A DNA stretch of 64,000 nucleotides from Paraclostridium dentum (GCF_012922555.1 NZ_WIPK01000003.1:124001-188000); one strand, 5' to 3'. Counted from the stretch's first letter, positions 1 to 10,413 are shown. The notes: generated by a model not told the origin, from the letters alone. A program made the numbers and translations.

Positions 1-514
1 CACATTCTTAAAAGCTCAAGGATACCAAATAGGAACTTCATTAGTTGAAGAAGATAAGGTAGAATACGCTAAAGAAATGATGGAAAAAGCAAAAGCTAAA
101 GGTGTTAAATTATTATTACCAATAGATAATGCTGTTGCTAATAAATTTGCAGATGTTGCTCCAGTTATAACTGAAGATGCAAACATACCAGAAGGATTCA
201 TGGGACTAGATATAGGACCAAAAACTATAGAAGAATACGTAAATACAGTAAATGCTTCTAAAACAATAGTATGGAATGGACCTATGGGAGTTTTCGAATT
301 TGAAAACTTTGCAAAAGGAACATTAGCTGTTGCTAAAACTATGGCAGCTTTAGAAAATGCTACAACAGTAATAGGTGGAGGAGACTCTGCTGCAGCTGTT
401 AACCAATTAGGATTTGGAGATAAGATGACTCACGTTTCTACAGGTGGAGGAGCTTCTCTAGAATTCTTAGAAGGTAAAGACTTACCAGGTATATCAGCAT
501 TAGACAATAAATAG
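1..514 (+). CDS. pgk: Phosphoglycerate kinase, C-terminal part (5' truncated by window)
   Basis: Interconverts 1,3-bisphosphoglycerate and 3-phosphoglycerate with ATP production in cytosolic glycolysis. The reading frame is open from base 2, so only the C-terminal domain, about 170 residues, is present. It contains the conserved nucleotide-side motifs [18 protein letters not shown] and the terminal [13 protein letters not shown], all characteristic of PGK. It heads the visible part of a pgk-tpiA-gpmI-eno glycolytic cluster in which all genes run in the same direction. The apparent ATG start inside the fragment (base 77) is internal and not a real start. Confidence 0.97.
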   Translation, partial: TFLKAQGYQIGTSLVEEDKVEYAKEMMEKAKAKGVKLLLPIDNAVANKFADVAPVITEDANIPEGFMGLDIGPKTIEEYVNTVNASKTIVWNGPMGVFEFENFAKGTLAVAKTMAALENATTVIGGGDSAAAVNQLGFGDKMTHVSTGGGASLEFLEGKDLPGISALDNK

Positions 515-545
515 GCCTTAAATTTTATCAATAATTATATATATA

Positions 546-583
546 GTTTACAGTAGATAAAATTGATTTTATCTACTGTAAAC
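546..583. repeat. 18-bp perfect inverted repeat between pgk and tpiA
   Basis: Arms at 546-563 and 566-583 are exact reverse complements separated by only two bases, giving a very stable hairpin in the pgk-tpiA intercistronic RNA. It is followed by A residues rather than U residues on the + strand, so it does not look like an intrinsic terminator. An RNA-processing or stability hairpin, or a protein-binding palindrome, are the alternatives. Confidence 0.7.
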
Positions 584-627
584 AAAAAAAGTACTATATT
601 CAATTTATAGTAATGGAGGAAGTAAAA

Positions 628-1374
628 ATGAGAAAACCTATAATAGCAGGAAACTGGAAAATGCACAAAACTATAGCAGAAGCTGTAGAGTTTGTTAATG
701 AGATAAAAGGAAAAGTAAATAATACAGATGTAGAGGCAGTTATATGTGCTCCTTTCACTTTATTAAAAGATTTAAAGGAAGCTACAAAAGGAACTCCTAT
801 AAAAATAGGTGCTCAAAATATGCACTATGCAGATAACGGAGCATTTACAGGAGAAATATCTGCACCTATGTTAAAAGAATTAGATATAGATTATGTAGTA
901 TTAGGACATTCTGAAAGAAGACAATACTTCAATGAAACTAACGAAACAGTAAACAAGAAAGTATTAAAAGCTTTAGAAGCTGGAATAGATCCAATATTAT
1001 GTATAGGTGAAACTTTAGAAGAAAGAGAAGCAGATAAAACTAAAGATGTTTGTAAAGTTCAAACTGAAAAAGCTTTAGAAAATGTAACTGCAGAAGATAT
1101 GAAAAAAGTTGTTATAGCTTACGAGCCAATATGGGCTATAGGAACTGGAAAAACTGCAACTGCTGAGCAAGCTAACGATGTTATAGCATATGTTAGAGAA
1201 GTAGTTAAAGGATTATATGGAGAAGAAATATCAGAAGAAGTAAGAATACAATACGGAGGAAGTGTAAAACCTTCTAATGTATCAGAAATAATGAACCAAA
1301 CTGATATAGATGGAGCTTTAGTTGGTGGAGCTAGTCTACAACCAGCTGACTTCACAGAACTTGTTAATTTCTAA
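628..1374 (+). CDS. tpiA: Triosephosphate isomerase
   Basis: Interconverts dihydroxyacetone phosphate and glyceraldehyde 3-phosphate. The 248-residue length is normal for the family. Key motifs are the N-terminal AGNWKMHK (catalytic Asn/Lys), the VVLGHSERR segment with the catalytic His, and [13 protein letters not shown] with the catalytic Glu and loop 6. The ATG at 628 is chosen because the earlier in-frame ATG at 613 lies within the Shine-Dalgarno sequence (GGAGG at 615-619). It lies 113 bases after pgk, beyond the hairpin, and gpmI follows almost immediately, so the genes are probably co-transcribed. Confidence 0.97.
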   Translation: MRKPIIAGNWKMHKTIAEAVEFVNEIKGKVNNTDVEAVICAPFTLLKDLKEATKGTPIKIGAQNMHYADNGAFTGEISAPMLKELDIDYVVLGHSERRQYFNETNETVNKKVLKALEAGIDPILCIGETLEEREADKTKDVCKVQTEKALENVTAEDMKKVVIAYEPIWAIGTGKTATAEQANDVIAYVREVVKGLYGEEISEEVRIQYGGSVKPSNVSEIMNQTDIDGALVGGASLQPADFTELVNF

Positions 1375-1389
1375 GGAGTGAAAAAAGAC

Positions 1390-2919
1390 ATGAAAAAACC
1401 AGTAGCATTAATAATAATGGACGGTTTTGGATGTAGTGAAGTAAAGATAGGAAATGCAGTAGCAAGTGCAAAAACTCCTAACTTAGACAAATTACATGAA
1501 AACTACCCTCATACTTTAATACAAGCTAGTGGCCTTGATGTTGGTCTTCCAGATGGACAAATGGGTAACTCAGAAGTAGGGCACACTAACATCGGAGCAG
1601 GAAGAATAGTATATCAAGATTTAACTAGAGTTAGTAAGGCAATAGAAGATGGAGAACTTTTCAAAAATGATGTCTTATTAGAAGCAATGAAAAATGGGAA
1701 AGAACATTCACTTCATTTAATGGGATTACTATCTAATGGAGGAGTTCATTCACATATAGACCATTTAAAAGCTTTAATAAAAATGGCTAAAGAAAATGGT
1801 GTTGAAAATGTATATGTTCATGCATTCACAGATGGTAGAGACACTGATCCAAAGAGTGCTTTAACATTCATCGAAGATGTTGAAAAATACATGCAAGAAG
1901 TAGGAGTGGGGAAATTTGCATCAGTATCTGGTAGATACTATGCTATGGATAGAGATAAAAGATGGGAAAGAATACAACTAGCTTATGACGCTATGGTTGA
2001 TGGAAAAGGCGAAACTGCTACTTCTGCAAAAGAAGCAGTAGAGAAAGCTTATAAAGAAGATAAGACTGATGAATTCGTACTACCAACTGTAATAGTTGAA
2101 GACGGAAAACCAGTAGGTCTTATAAAAGAAAATGACTCTATAATATTTGGTAACTTTAGACCAGATAGAGCAAGACAAATAACAAGAGCATTAGTTTGCG
2201 ATGAATTTGTTGGATTTGAAAGACCATGTATGAAAACTTACTTTGTTTGTTTAACTACATATGACATAACTATAAAAAATGTACACGTAGCATTCAAACC
2301 ACAAAGCTTAGAAAATACATTAGGAGAATATTTAGCTAAAAACGGTAAGACTCAATTAAGAGCTGCTGAAACAGAAAAATATGCTCATGTTACTTTCTTC
2401 TTTAATGGTGGAGTTGAAGAACCAAACAAAGGTGAAGATAGATTATTAGTACCATCTCCAAAGGTCGCAACATATGATTTACAACCTGAAATGAGTGCTG
2501 ATGAATTAACAGAAAAAATGTTAAAAGCTATAGATGAAGATAAATATGACTTTATAGTACTAAACTATGCTAACCCAGATATGGTTGGACATACTGGAGT
2601 TATAGAAGCAGCAGTTAAGGCTGTAGAGGAAGTTGATAAATGTGTTGGACAAGTTACAAATAAAGTTTTAGAAAAAGGTGGAGTAGCTTTAATAACAGCT
2701 GACCATGGTAATGCAGAATTAATGCAAGATCCAGAAACTAAAACAACTATAACTGCGCACTCAACTAACCCAGTACCATTTATGGTTGTTGGTGATGAAT
2801 ACAAGTCTTCTAAACTTAGAGAAGGTGGAAGATTATCTGATATAGCACCAACTGTACTTGGCATAATGAATTTACAAAAACCAGAAGAAATGACTGGAGA
2901 TTCATTAATACAAAAGTAA
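1390..2919 (+). CDS. gpmI: 2,3-bisphosphoglycerate-independent phosphoglycerate mutase
   Basis: Mn-dependent, cofactor-independent mutase converting 3- to 2-phosphoglycerate; an alkaline-phosphatase superfamily enzyme of 509 residues, the usual length. Motifs include the N-terminal LIIMDGFG metal site, DGQMGNSEVGH with the catalytic Ser, HSHIDHLKAL, SGRYYAMDRD and the C-terminal ITADHGNAE metal site. An upstream in-frame GTG at 1378 overlaps the Shine-Dalgarno AAGGAG (1373-1378), which itself overlaps the tpiA stop codon, so the ATG at 1390 is the likely start. The tight tpiA-gpmI spacing indicates translational linkage. Confidence 0.96.
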   Translation: MKKPVALIIMDGFGCSEVKIGNAVASAKTPNLDKLHENYPHTLIQASGLDVGLPDGQMGNSEVGHTNIGAGRIVYQDLTRVSKAIEDGELFKNDVLLEAMKNGKEHSLHLMGLLSNGGVHSHIDHLKALIKMAKENGVENVYVHAFTDGRDTDPKSALTFIEDVEKYMQEVGVGKFASVSGRYYAMDRDKRWERIQLAYDAMVDGKGETATSAKEAVEKAYKEDKTDEFVLPTVIVEDGKPVGLIKENDSIIFGNFRPDRARQITRALVCDEFVGFERPCMKTYFVCLTTYDITIKNVHVAFKPQSLENTLGEYLAKNGKTQLRAAETEKYAHVTFFFNGGVEEPNKGEDRLLVPSPKVATYDLQPEMSADELTEKMLKAIDEDKYDFIVLNYANPDMVGHTGVIEAAVKAVEEVDKCVGQVTNKVLEKGGVALITADHGNAELMQDPETKTTITAHSTNPVPFMVVGDEYKSSKLREGGRLSDIAPTVLGIMNLQKPEEMTGDSLIQK

Positions 2920-3001
2920 TGTAATTTTACAAAAGATTACATTAAATACTATTAATTACCAATATTTATAATATAATATAGATATATATTTAAAACTTTA
3001 A

Positions 3002-4321
<1,320 letters not shown>

Positions 4322-4348
4322 CCTCAAATTATATAGATAAATGCTAAA

Positions 4349-4384
4349 AAAGAGTCTTAGTTTACTAAGGCTCTTTTCAGTTTT
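4349..4384 (+). terminator. Intrinsic terminator after eno
   Basis: AAGAGTCTTAG and CTAAGGCTCTT form an 11-bp stem with one G-U pair around a short loop, followed by a T-rich tract. It closes the pgk-tpiA-gpmI-eno transcription unit. Confidence 0.85.
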
Positions 4385-4397
4385 ATAAACTTTTAGA

Positions 4398-4562
4398 GGG
4401 TCCTCGGGTGAATCTGTTAGTTTCGCTTCCAAAGCTGAAAAGATGCTTTAAAGGGCGCTGAAACTAACATATTCACCCTTCGGACGCTTGGTGAGATGAA
4501 AAGAAGTTTCGTTTCCAAAGCTAGAAAAAGCTTTAAAGGGTGATGGAATTAACAGATTCACC
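4398..4562 (+). repeat. Structured hairpin element A plus extra 3' half copy
   Basis: An outer GTCC/GGAC pair (4400-4403 and 4482-4485) flanks a 19-bp stem (4406-4424 with 4460-4478, one mismatch). Inside it is a small AAAGC/GCTTT hairpin. Bases 4508-4562 repeat the inner loop and the 3' arm (matching 4421-4477) without a 5' arm. The second 3' arm carries AACAGATTCACC, which pairs with the 5' arm without the mismatch of the first. A closely similar arrangement with different stem sequence follows pyk (9830-9975). The element fills most of the eno to cdaR-like gap; no ORF is present. Confidence 0.75.
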
Positions 4563-4647
4563 ATTAAAATGAAAGTTTGTTTGAGGTTTGGGAAAGATTA
4601 TATATAAGTATGATTTATATTAAAGTATTTATGAAGAAGGTTATGTT

Positions 4648-5748
4648 ATGGCTATAAATAAAATTAGTAAGAATTTAGCTCAAGAGATAGTGAATGCAGT
4701 TAAGGAAGTTGTAGATAAGGATATAAATTTCATTGATAAAAATGGAGTTATAATTGGGAGTACTGATAAGAATAGGTTAAATACATTTCATCAGGCTGGA
4801 TATAAGGCTGTGAAGACTCTTAGTAATATAACTGTTGAAGATAATTCTGAGTATGAAGGTAGTAAAAAAGGAATAAATTACCCTATAAAAATTAATAAAG
4901 ATGCAATAGGGGCTATTGGAATAACTGGAGAACCAAGTGAAGTAAGTAAATATGGTTTTTTAGTAACGAAGATAACGGAAATATTTATAAAAGAGCAAGA
5001 GCTAAATTATAAATATGAAGCGGATAAGCAACGAATAAATTATGTAGTTAAGTCTCTTATATATGATAGTATAGAAGACAAAAATGAGATTGAAAGTATT
5101 TTAGAGCAATTTGGGATAGGAGTAAATCAAAAATTTGCTGTTGTACTTATGAAAATCAAAAAGAATCATAATGATAGAGAAGTAGAAATTATAGAAGAAG
5201 ATATAAGTAAGGTATTTGATTCTATAGGTAATATCTTTAAGATATATGTTTATCCTAATGAATGTATAGCTTTAGTAAATGAGCAAAAGTATGAAAAACT
5301 TAAACTTGTTTATATGGATATATTAAATAAATATAAAGATAAGCTAAACGGTGGAGTAGGAAGATTAAAAGATTTATATGATACTCATAAATCATATCAA
5401 GAAGCTAGAATAGCACTTCAGTATTCTAAAAAAAATAATAAGATATTAACTTATATAGATGATTTAGATTTAGAGTTAATATTAGAAAATCTAGATGTAG
5501 AAATTAAAAATCAATATCTAGAAAAAATTTTAAAGAACTTAGATGATGAAGATATAAAATTATTAGAAATTTATTATAAAAACGATATGTCATTAAAAGC
5601 AACATCTGAAGAGTTATATATTCATAAAAATACTTTACAGTATAGATTAGAGAGAATTTATCAAAGAAGTGGATTAAATCCTAGATGTTTTAAAGAATCT
5701 GTAGTTTTATATATAGCAATAGCTATACGATTATCAAAATTTAATTAA
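4648..5748 (+). CDS. CdaR-family transcriptional regulator (sugar diacid / glycerate responsive)
   Basis: This 366-residue protein has the organisation of CdaR (SdaR) regulators. It has an N-terminal putative sugar-diacid recognition domain (residues about 1-135, starting MAINKISKNLAQEIVNAV), a central GGDEF-like region, and a C-terminal PucR/CdaR-type helix-turn-helix (LKATSEELYIHKNTLQYRLERI). Family members activate glucarate, galactarate and glycerate genes. It sits directly upstream of, and in the same direction as, a glycerate kinase/permease/pyruvate kinase operon, so a role as glycerate-responsive regulator of that operon is the natural inference. It ends at its own terminator. Confidence 0.85.
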   Translation: MAINKISKNLAQEIVNAVKEVVDKDINFIDKNGVIIGSTDKNRLNTFHQAGYKAVKTLSNITVEDNSEYEGSKKGINYPIKINKDAIGAIGITGEPSEVSKYGFLVTKITEIFIKEQELNYKYEADKQRINYVVKSLIYDSIEDKNEIESILEQFGIGVNQKFAVVLMKIKKNHNDREVEIIEEDISKVFDSIGNIFKIYVYPNECIALVNEQKYEKLKLVYMDILNKYKDKLNGGVGRLKDLYDTHKSYQEARIALQYSKKNNKILTYIDDLDLELILENLDVEIKNQYLEKILKNLDDEDIKLLEIYYKNDMSLKATSEELYIHKNTLQYRLERIYQRSGLNPRCFKESVVLYIAIAIRLSKFN

Positions 5749-5751
5749 AAC

Positions 5752-5799
5752 AAAAGTACCATATCAAAATAAAATAGTTTTTGATATGGTACTTTTTTT
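5752..5799 (+). terminator. Intrinsic terminator after the CdaR-like gene
   Basis: AAAGTACCATATCAAAA pairs with the complementary arm TTTTTGATATGGTACTTT and runs into a T tract. The near-perfect long stem separates the regulator transcript from the glycerate operon. Confidence 0.9.
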
Positions 5800-5880
5800 G
5801 AAGCATTAATGGAATAGCTTTTCAATGGTATAGGTAACAAAATAAAATTAAATAAAGTTATATTATTTGGTATATGTAAC

Positions 5881-5910
5881 ATTCGGTTAGAAAAGCGAAT
5901 TTGTTATAAT
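5881..5910 (+). promoter_or_regulatory. Probable promoter and operator of the glycerate operon
   Basis: A consensus -10 TATAAT lies at 5905-5910, 27 bases before the glycerate kinase ATG. No good -35 is present. Instead an inverted repeat ATTCG-N10-CGAAT (5881-5885 and 5896-5900) covers the -35 area, as expected for an activator-dependent promoter. Binding of the upstream CdaR-like protein here is an inference. Confidence 0.5.
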
Positions 5911-5936
5911 GAAAATATCAAAGGGAGGCGACAAAA

Positions 5937-7079
5937 ATGAAAATAGTAATTTCGATAGATTCGTTAAAAGGAAGTTTAACTTCGATAGAAGCAGCAAATG
6001 CAATTAAAAAAGGAATATTAAGTGTTGATAATAAATCAGATGTAGTTATAATGCCCCTTGCAGATGGAGGCGAGGGAACTGTAGAAGCCTTAGTACAAGG
6101 TATGAACGGAGAAGAAAAAGTAATAAGTGTAACAGGACCTATAAATGAAAAAGTAAATGCAACTTATGGAATATTAAAAGAAACAAATACAGCAATAATA
6201 GAAATGGCTCAAGCGTCAGGATTACCATTAGTTCCAGCAGAACTTAGAAATCCTTTAAATACAACAACTTATGGAGTTGGAGAAATAATAAAAGAAGCAA
6301 TAGAAAAAGGATGTAGAAACTTTATAGTTGGAATAGGTGGAAGTGCTACAAATGATTGTGGTGTAGGAATGCTTCAAGCATTAGGATTTGAGTTTTATGA
6401 TGAAAACGATAACTTAGTGGGACTAGGTGGAAAAGTTTTAAATCAAATAAAAAAAATAAATACAGATAACAAATTAAAAGAACTAGATGAGTGTAATTTC
6501 AAGATAGCATGTGATGTAAACAATCCTTTATATGGTGAAAATGGAGCAGCTTATATATATGGGCCTCAAAAAGGAGCAACTGAAGAAATAGTAAAGGAAT
6601 TAGATAAAGGACTTAAAAACTTTGCAGAAGTTGTGAAAAAAGATTTAAGAAAAGATATAGCTCACATAGAAGGCGCAGGAGCAGCTGGAGGATTAGGATT
6701 TGGATTCTTAGGATTTTTAAATTCTAAATTAGAGTCAGGAATAAAGATAATTTTAGATGAAATAAAGTTAGAAGAAGTAGTAAAGGATGCAGATATTGTT
6801 ATAACAGGAGAAGGAAGGTTAGACAATCAAACTGCTATGGGAAAGGCACCAATAGGAGTAGCTAAGCTAGCTAAAAAACATGGAGCAAAAGTAATAGCAA
6901 TAGCAGGATGTACAACACCAGATGCAGTTAAATGCAATGAAGAAGGTATAGATGCTTATTTCTCTATAGTAAACAAGGCTATGGCAATAGATGAAGCAAT
7001 GAAAAAAGAAAATGCAACTCAAAACATGATTGAAACAACGATACAGATATTTAACCTTATAAAAGCAGTAAAGAACTAA
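5937..7079 (+). CDS. Glycerate kinase (GlxK/GarK family)
   Basis: Phosphorylates D-glycerate with ATP; class II enzymes of this family yield 2-phosphoglycerate. The 380-residue length is typical. Features are the N-terminal SIDSLKGSLTSIEAANAI segment, MPLADGGEGT, GIGGSATNDCGVGML, GAGAAGGLGFG and ITGEGRLDNQTAMGKAP, all conserved in the family. It starts with ATG after GGGAGGCGA and is followed 31 bases later by a GntP-family permease and then pyruvate kinase. The likely role is to bring imported or released glycerate into lower glycolysis upstream of enolase. Confidence 0.94.
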   Translation: MKIVISIDSLKGSLTSIEAANAIKKGILSVDNKSDVVIMPLADGGEGTVEALVQGMNGEEKVISVTGPINEKVNATYGILKETNTAIIEMAQASGLPLVPAELRNPLNTTTYGVGEIIKEAIEKGCRNFIVGIGGSATNDCGVGMLQALGFEFYDENDNLVGLGGKVLNQIKKINTDNKLKELDECNFKIACDVNNPLYGENGAAYIYGPQKGATEEIVKELDKGLKNFAEVVKKDLRKDIAHIEGAGAAGGLGFGFLGFLNSKLESGIKIILDEIKLEEVVKDADIVITGEGRLDNQTAMGKAPIGVAKLAKKHGAKVIAIAGCTTPDAVKCNEEGIDAYFSIVNKAMAIDEAMKKENATQNMIETTIQIFNLIKAVKN

Positions 7080-7110
7080 TCAAAACTTAAAAATAAGGAG
7101 GTGGACGAAG

Positions 7111-8385
7111 ATGGAAGTACAAATAACAACACTAGGAGCAATACTAGGACTTTTATTATCGATAATACTTATAATAAAGAAATTTCATCCGGCTTACAGT
7201 TTAATACTAGGAGCGGTAGTAGGTGGATTAGTAGGTGGTGCAGGTCTTACAGGCACAGTAGATGTAATGATGACTGGAGCAAAAGACATAATGCCGGCAA
7301 TACTTCGTATAGTAACATCTGGGGTTTTAGCTGGAGTATTAATAAAAACAGGTGCAGCAGCTAAAATTGCAGATCAAATTATAAAAACACTAGGTGAAAA
7401 AAGAGCATTATTCGCATTAGCATTATCAACTATGATATTAACATCAGTTGGGGTATTCGTAGACGTAGCAGTTATAACAGTAGCTCCAATAGCATTAGCA
7501 ATAGCTAAGAAAATAGGATATGCACCAATGGTTATACTTTTAGCTATGATAGGTGGAGGAAAAGCAGGAAATGTAATATCTCCAAATCCAAACACTATAT
7601 CAGCGGCAGAAAACTTTGGGGTAGACTTATCATCGTTAATGGCAGCAAATATAATACCAGCAATAGTAGGACTTATAGTAACAGTTATATTAGCAAATAT
7701 GCTAGGTAAAAAAATAAAATCTAAAAAATTACAAGAGATAGAAGATGAGATAGAAAATGAAAGTGAAAAGGTAGAATTACCATCATTTATATCAGCAATA
7801 GTAGGACCTGTGGTAGCTATAATGTTATTAGCATTAAGACCTATAGCAGGAATAGCAGTAGATCCACTTATAGCACTTCCAGTAGGCGGTATAGTTGGAG
7901 CATTGGCTATGGGAAAAATAAAAAATATTAATGAATACGTAACATTTGGGTTATCAAAAATGATGCCAGTTGCAATATTATTAATAGGAACTGGAACAGT
8001 AGCAGGAATAATAAAAGCATCAACATTACAACAAACAACAATAGCAATATTAAGCGCAGTTCATATGCCAGCATTTTTGTTAGCACCAATATCAGGAGTA
8101 TTAATGTCAGCAGCTACTGCATCTACAACAGCAGGAGCAACAATAGCATCAGCAACATTTGCACCAGCTATAATAGCATCTGGGGTATCACCATTAGCAG
8201 GTGGAGCAATGGTACACACAGGAGCAACAGTACTTGATCATTTACCACATGGATCATTCTTCCATGCAACAGCAGGAGCTACTAACATGAGTATAGGCGA
8301 GCGTTTAATGTTAATACCATATGAGTCTTTAATAGGACTTTCAATGACAATAATTTCAACTATAATGTGGGGAATAATACTTTAG
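7111..8385 (+). CDS. GntP-family permease, probable glycerate transporter
   Basis: A highly hydrophobic 424-residue protein with roughly 10-12 predicted membrane segments and conserved GntP-family features, including GGKAGNVISPNPNTISAAENF and the C-terminal HTGATVLDHLPHGSFFHAT. Family members are proton symporters of gluconate and related sugar acids. Position between glycerate kinase and pyruvate kinase, with strong RBSs and short gaps, argues for glycerate as substrate rather than gluconate, but the sequence alone does not prove it. Located in the cytoplasmic membrane. Confidence 0.88.
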   Translation: MEVQITTLGAILGLLLSIILIIKKFHPAYSLILGAVVGGLVGGAGLTGTVDVMMTGAKDIMPAILRIVTSGVLAGVLIKTGAAAKIADQIIKTLGEKRALFALALSTMILTSVGVFVDVAVITVAPIALAIAKKIGYAPMVILLAMIGGGKAGNVISPNPNTISAAENFGVDLSSLMAANIIPAIVGLIVTVILANMLGKKIKSKKLQEIEDEIENESEKVELPSFISAIVGPVVAIMLLALRPIAGIAVDPLIALPVGGIVGALAMGKIKNINEYVTFGLSKMMPVAILLIGTGTVAGIIKASTLQQTTIAILSAVHMPAFLLAPISGVLMSAATASTTAGATIASATFAPAIIASGVSPLAGGAMVHTGATVLDHLPHGSFFHATAGATNMSIGERLMLIPYESLIGLSMTIISTIMWGIIL

Positions 8386-8394
8386 GAGGCAACT

Positions 8395-9825
8395 ATGATA
8401 AACAATAGAAAAAGAACTAAGATAGTATGTACGCTAGGACCAGCATCAGATAAAGAAGAAATATTAAAAGAGCTTGTAGAAAATGGATTAAATGTATGTA
8501 GATTTAACTTCTCTCATGGATCACATGAAGAACATAAACAAAGAATGGATATAGTTAAAAAAGTTAGAGAAGATTTAAATGAACCAATAGCTATATTATT
8601 AGATACAAAAGGTCCAGAGATAAGAACAGGAAACTTTGATGCACCTGAAGTATTATTAGAAGAAGGTCAAAAGTTCACTATAACAATGAAAGATGTTATG
8701 GGTGATAAAAATGCATGTACAGTAAGTTATAAAGGATTAGCAGAAGATGTAGTAGCTGGAGATACTATATTAATAGATGATGGATTAGTAGGATTAAGAG
8801 TTGAAGAAGTTAAAGGTGACGATATAGTTTGTACGGTAGAAAACTCAGGAATAGTTAAAAATCACAAAGGTGTTAACGTGCCAGGGGTAAAAATAAATTT
8901 ACCAGCACTTACTCAAAAAGATATAAGTGATATAGAGTTTGGTATAGGACAAGGTATTGATTATATAGCAGCATCTTTTGTTAGAAAAGCATCTGATGTT
9001 TTAGCTATAAGAGAAGTTTTAGAAAATAATAATGCAACGCATATACAAATAATATCTAAGATAGAAAATCAAGAAGGTATAGATAATATAGACGATATAA
9101 TAAAAGTTTCTGATGGGATAATGGTAGCAAGAGGAGATTTAGGAGTTGAAATTCCTACAGAAGAAATACCAATAGCTCAAAAGATGATGATAAGAAAATG
9201 TAATGAGCTAGGTAAGCCTGTAATAACAGCAACTCAAATGTTAGATTCTATGATCAGAAACCCTAGACCAACTAGAGCTGAAGTAACAGATGTTGCAAAT
9301 GCAATATATGATGGGACAGATGCAATAATGTTATCAGGAGAAACTGCAGCAGGTAAGTATCCAGTTGAAGCTGTAAGAACTATGGCTACTATAGCTAAGA
9401 GAACAGAAGAAACTTTAAATTATAATGAGTTACTTAAAAAGAAAAAGTTAAAAGACGTTAATGTAACAAATGCTATAAGTCATGCTACATGCACAACGGC
9501 AATAGATTTAAATGCAGCATCAATAATAACATTTACATCAAGTGGGCATACAGCAAGAATGGTTTCTAAGTTTAGACCACAGTGTCCAATAATTGCAACT
9601 ACAGAAGATGAAGGTGTTATGAGAAGATTAGCTTTAACTTGGGGAGTGTATCCTATAAAGACTGCTAATGTAGCAAATACAGATGATATGATAGATAATT
9701 CGATAAAGGCTGTTACAGAGTTAAATTATTTAAATCAAGGTGATTTAGTTGTTATAAGTGCAGGTGTTCCAACTGGTATATCAGGTACTACGAATATGAT
9801 AAAAGTTCACTCAATAGATAGATAG
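8395..9825 (+). CDS. pyk: Pyruvate kinase
   Basis: Transfers phosphate from PEP to ADP, producing pyruvate and ATP. This 476-residue form has the N-terminal TKIVCTLGPAS, NFSHGSHEEH, LDTKGPEIRTG, the catalytic IISKIENQEG Lys region and MVARGDLGVEIP. It lacks the extra C-terminal phosphohistidine domain found in many longer Gram-positive (Bacillus-type) enzymes. It starts nine bases after the permease stop, preceded by TAGGAGG, so it is transcribed with the glycerate genes. That linkage couples glycerate use to its terminal ATP-yielding step. Five bases after its stop begins hairpin element B. Confidence 0.96.
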   Translation: MINNRKRTKIVCTLGPASDKEEILKELVENGLNVCRFNFSHGSHEEHKQRMDIVKKVREDLNEPIAILLDTKGPEIRTGNFDAPEVLLEEGQKFTITMKDVMGDKNACTVSYKGLAEDVVAGDTILIDDGLVGLRVEEVKGDDIVCTVENSGIVKNHKGVNVPGVKINLPALTQKDISDIEFGIGQGIDYIAASFVRKASDVLAIREVLENNNATHIQIISKIENQEGIDNIDDIIKVSDGIMVARGDLGVEIPTEEIPIAQKMMIRKCNELGKPVITATQMLDSMIRNPRPTRAEVTDVANAIYDGTDAIMLSGETAAGKYPVEAVRTMATIAKRTEETLNYNELLKKKKLKDVNVTNAISHATCTTAIDLNAASIITFTSSGHTARMVSKFRPQCPIIATTEDEGVMRRLALTWGVYPIKTANVANTDDMIDNSIKAVTELNYLNQGDLVVISAGVPTGISGTTNMIKVHSIDR

Positions 9826-9829
9826 GTGA

Positions 9830-9975
9830 GTCCTCGGGTTAGTGTATAAGTTTTACTCCCAAAGCTGAAAAGCAGCTTTAAAGGTCGTTAAAACTTATAC
9901 ACTAACCCTTCGGACGTTTATGAGAAAAAAGAAGGTTTAAAGGGTGCTGGAACTGACATATTAACCCTTTGGACG
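9830..9975 (+). repeat. Structured hairpin element B plus extra 3' half copy
   Basis: An outer GTCC/GGAC pair (9830-9833, 9912-9915) encloses a perfect 20-bp stem (9836-9855 with 9889-9908) and an inner AAAGCTG/CAGCTTT hairpin. A second, incomplete copy follows at 9931-9975, with the TTTAAAGGG loop side, a 3' arm-like segment and a terminal GGACG. Layout matches element A after eno, but the stem bases differ on both sides while pairing is kept. It occupies most of the 305-base pyk-secG gap; the remainder shows no gene. Confidence 0.8.
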
Positions 9976-10130
9976 TTATGATAGGAAAAAGGAAAGTTTG
10001 GAGGGTGGATTATTATGGTTGAGATTGGGTAATAATACAACAAGATTGACTTTATAACTTGAATGTAGTATATTATTATGCTACACTAAAATTATGTTAT
10101 ATTAGTGATTATAAATGTAGGAGGATAACT

Positions 10131-10352
10131 ATGTTTAATGTATTAATGGGAGTACAGGTAGTAATATCTATAATTTTAGTAGTAAGTATATTACCACAAG
10201 ATACTAAGAGTGCTGTACCTACTGAATTTGGTGGAGAGGGAACTCAAAGTTACTTTAAACCAAAAGGAAAAGAAGCATTTTTAGCAAGAGTAACTAAAAT
10301 AAGTGCAGTATTATTTTTCTTAAATGCTATGGCAATACTTTTAGTTAAATAA
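10131..10352 (+). CDS. secG: Preprotein translocase subunit SecG
   Basis: A 73-residue membrane protein with two hydrophobic segments (about residues 2-20 and 53-72) linked by a polar loop containing the SecG-like SAVPTEFGGEGTQSYFKPKG stretch. SecG assists SecYEG-mediated protein export. The start ATG at 10131 follows AGGAGGATAACT. An upstream in-frame ATG at 10059 is rejected because it would add 24 non-SecG residues and lacks an RBS. It is followed by a terminator, then rnr, and secG-rnr-smpB-ssrA is the common Firmicutes order. Confidence 0.93.
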   Translation: MFNVLMGVQVVISIILVVSILPQDTKSAVPTEFGGEGTQSYFKPKGKEAFLARVTKISAVLFFLNAMAILLVK

Positions 10353-10383
10353 TAAAATTGAATTTATTTTACACATAAGATGA

Positions 10384-10413
10384 CAATTACGATTTAACGT
10401 AATTGTTTTTTAT
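10384..10413 (+). terminator. Intrinsic terminator after secG
   Basis: CAATTACG (10384-10391) pairs with CGTAATTG (10398-10405), followed by TTTTTTATT. Confidence 0.85.

Noticed and set aside
4498-4570. AAAGGGTGATGGAA and AAAGGGTGCTGGAAC segments as T-box leaders
   Set aside because: The GGGTG-x-TGGAA string resembles the T-box core, but there is no downstream amino-acid gene with the expected specifier stem, the order of conserved blocks does not fit, and the segments are partial copies of the adjacent hairpin element.
7101-7364. 87-residue ORF overlapping the GntP permease gene
   Set aside because: Shifted frame of a clear permease, with Asn/Ser/Arg-rich nonsense composition.
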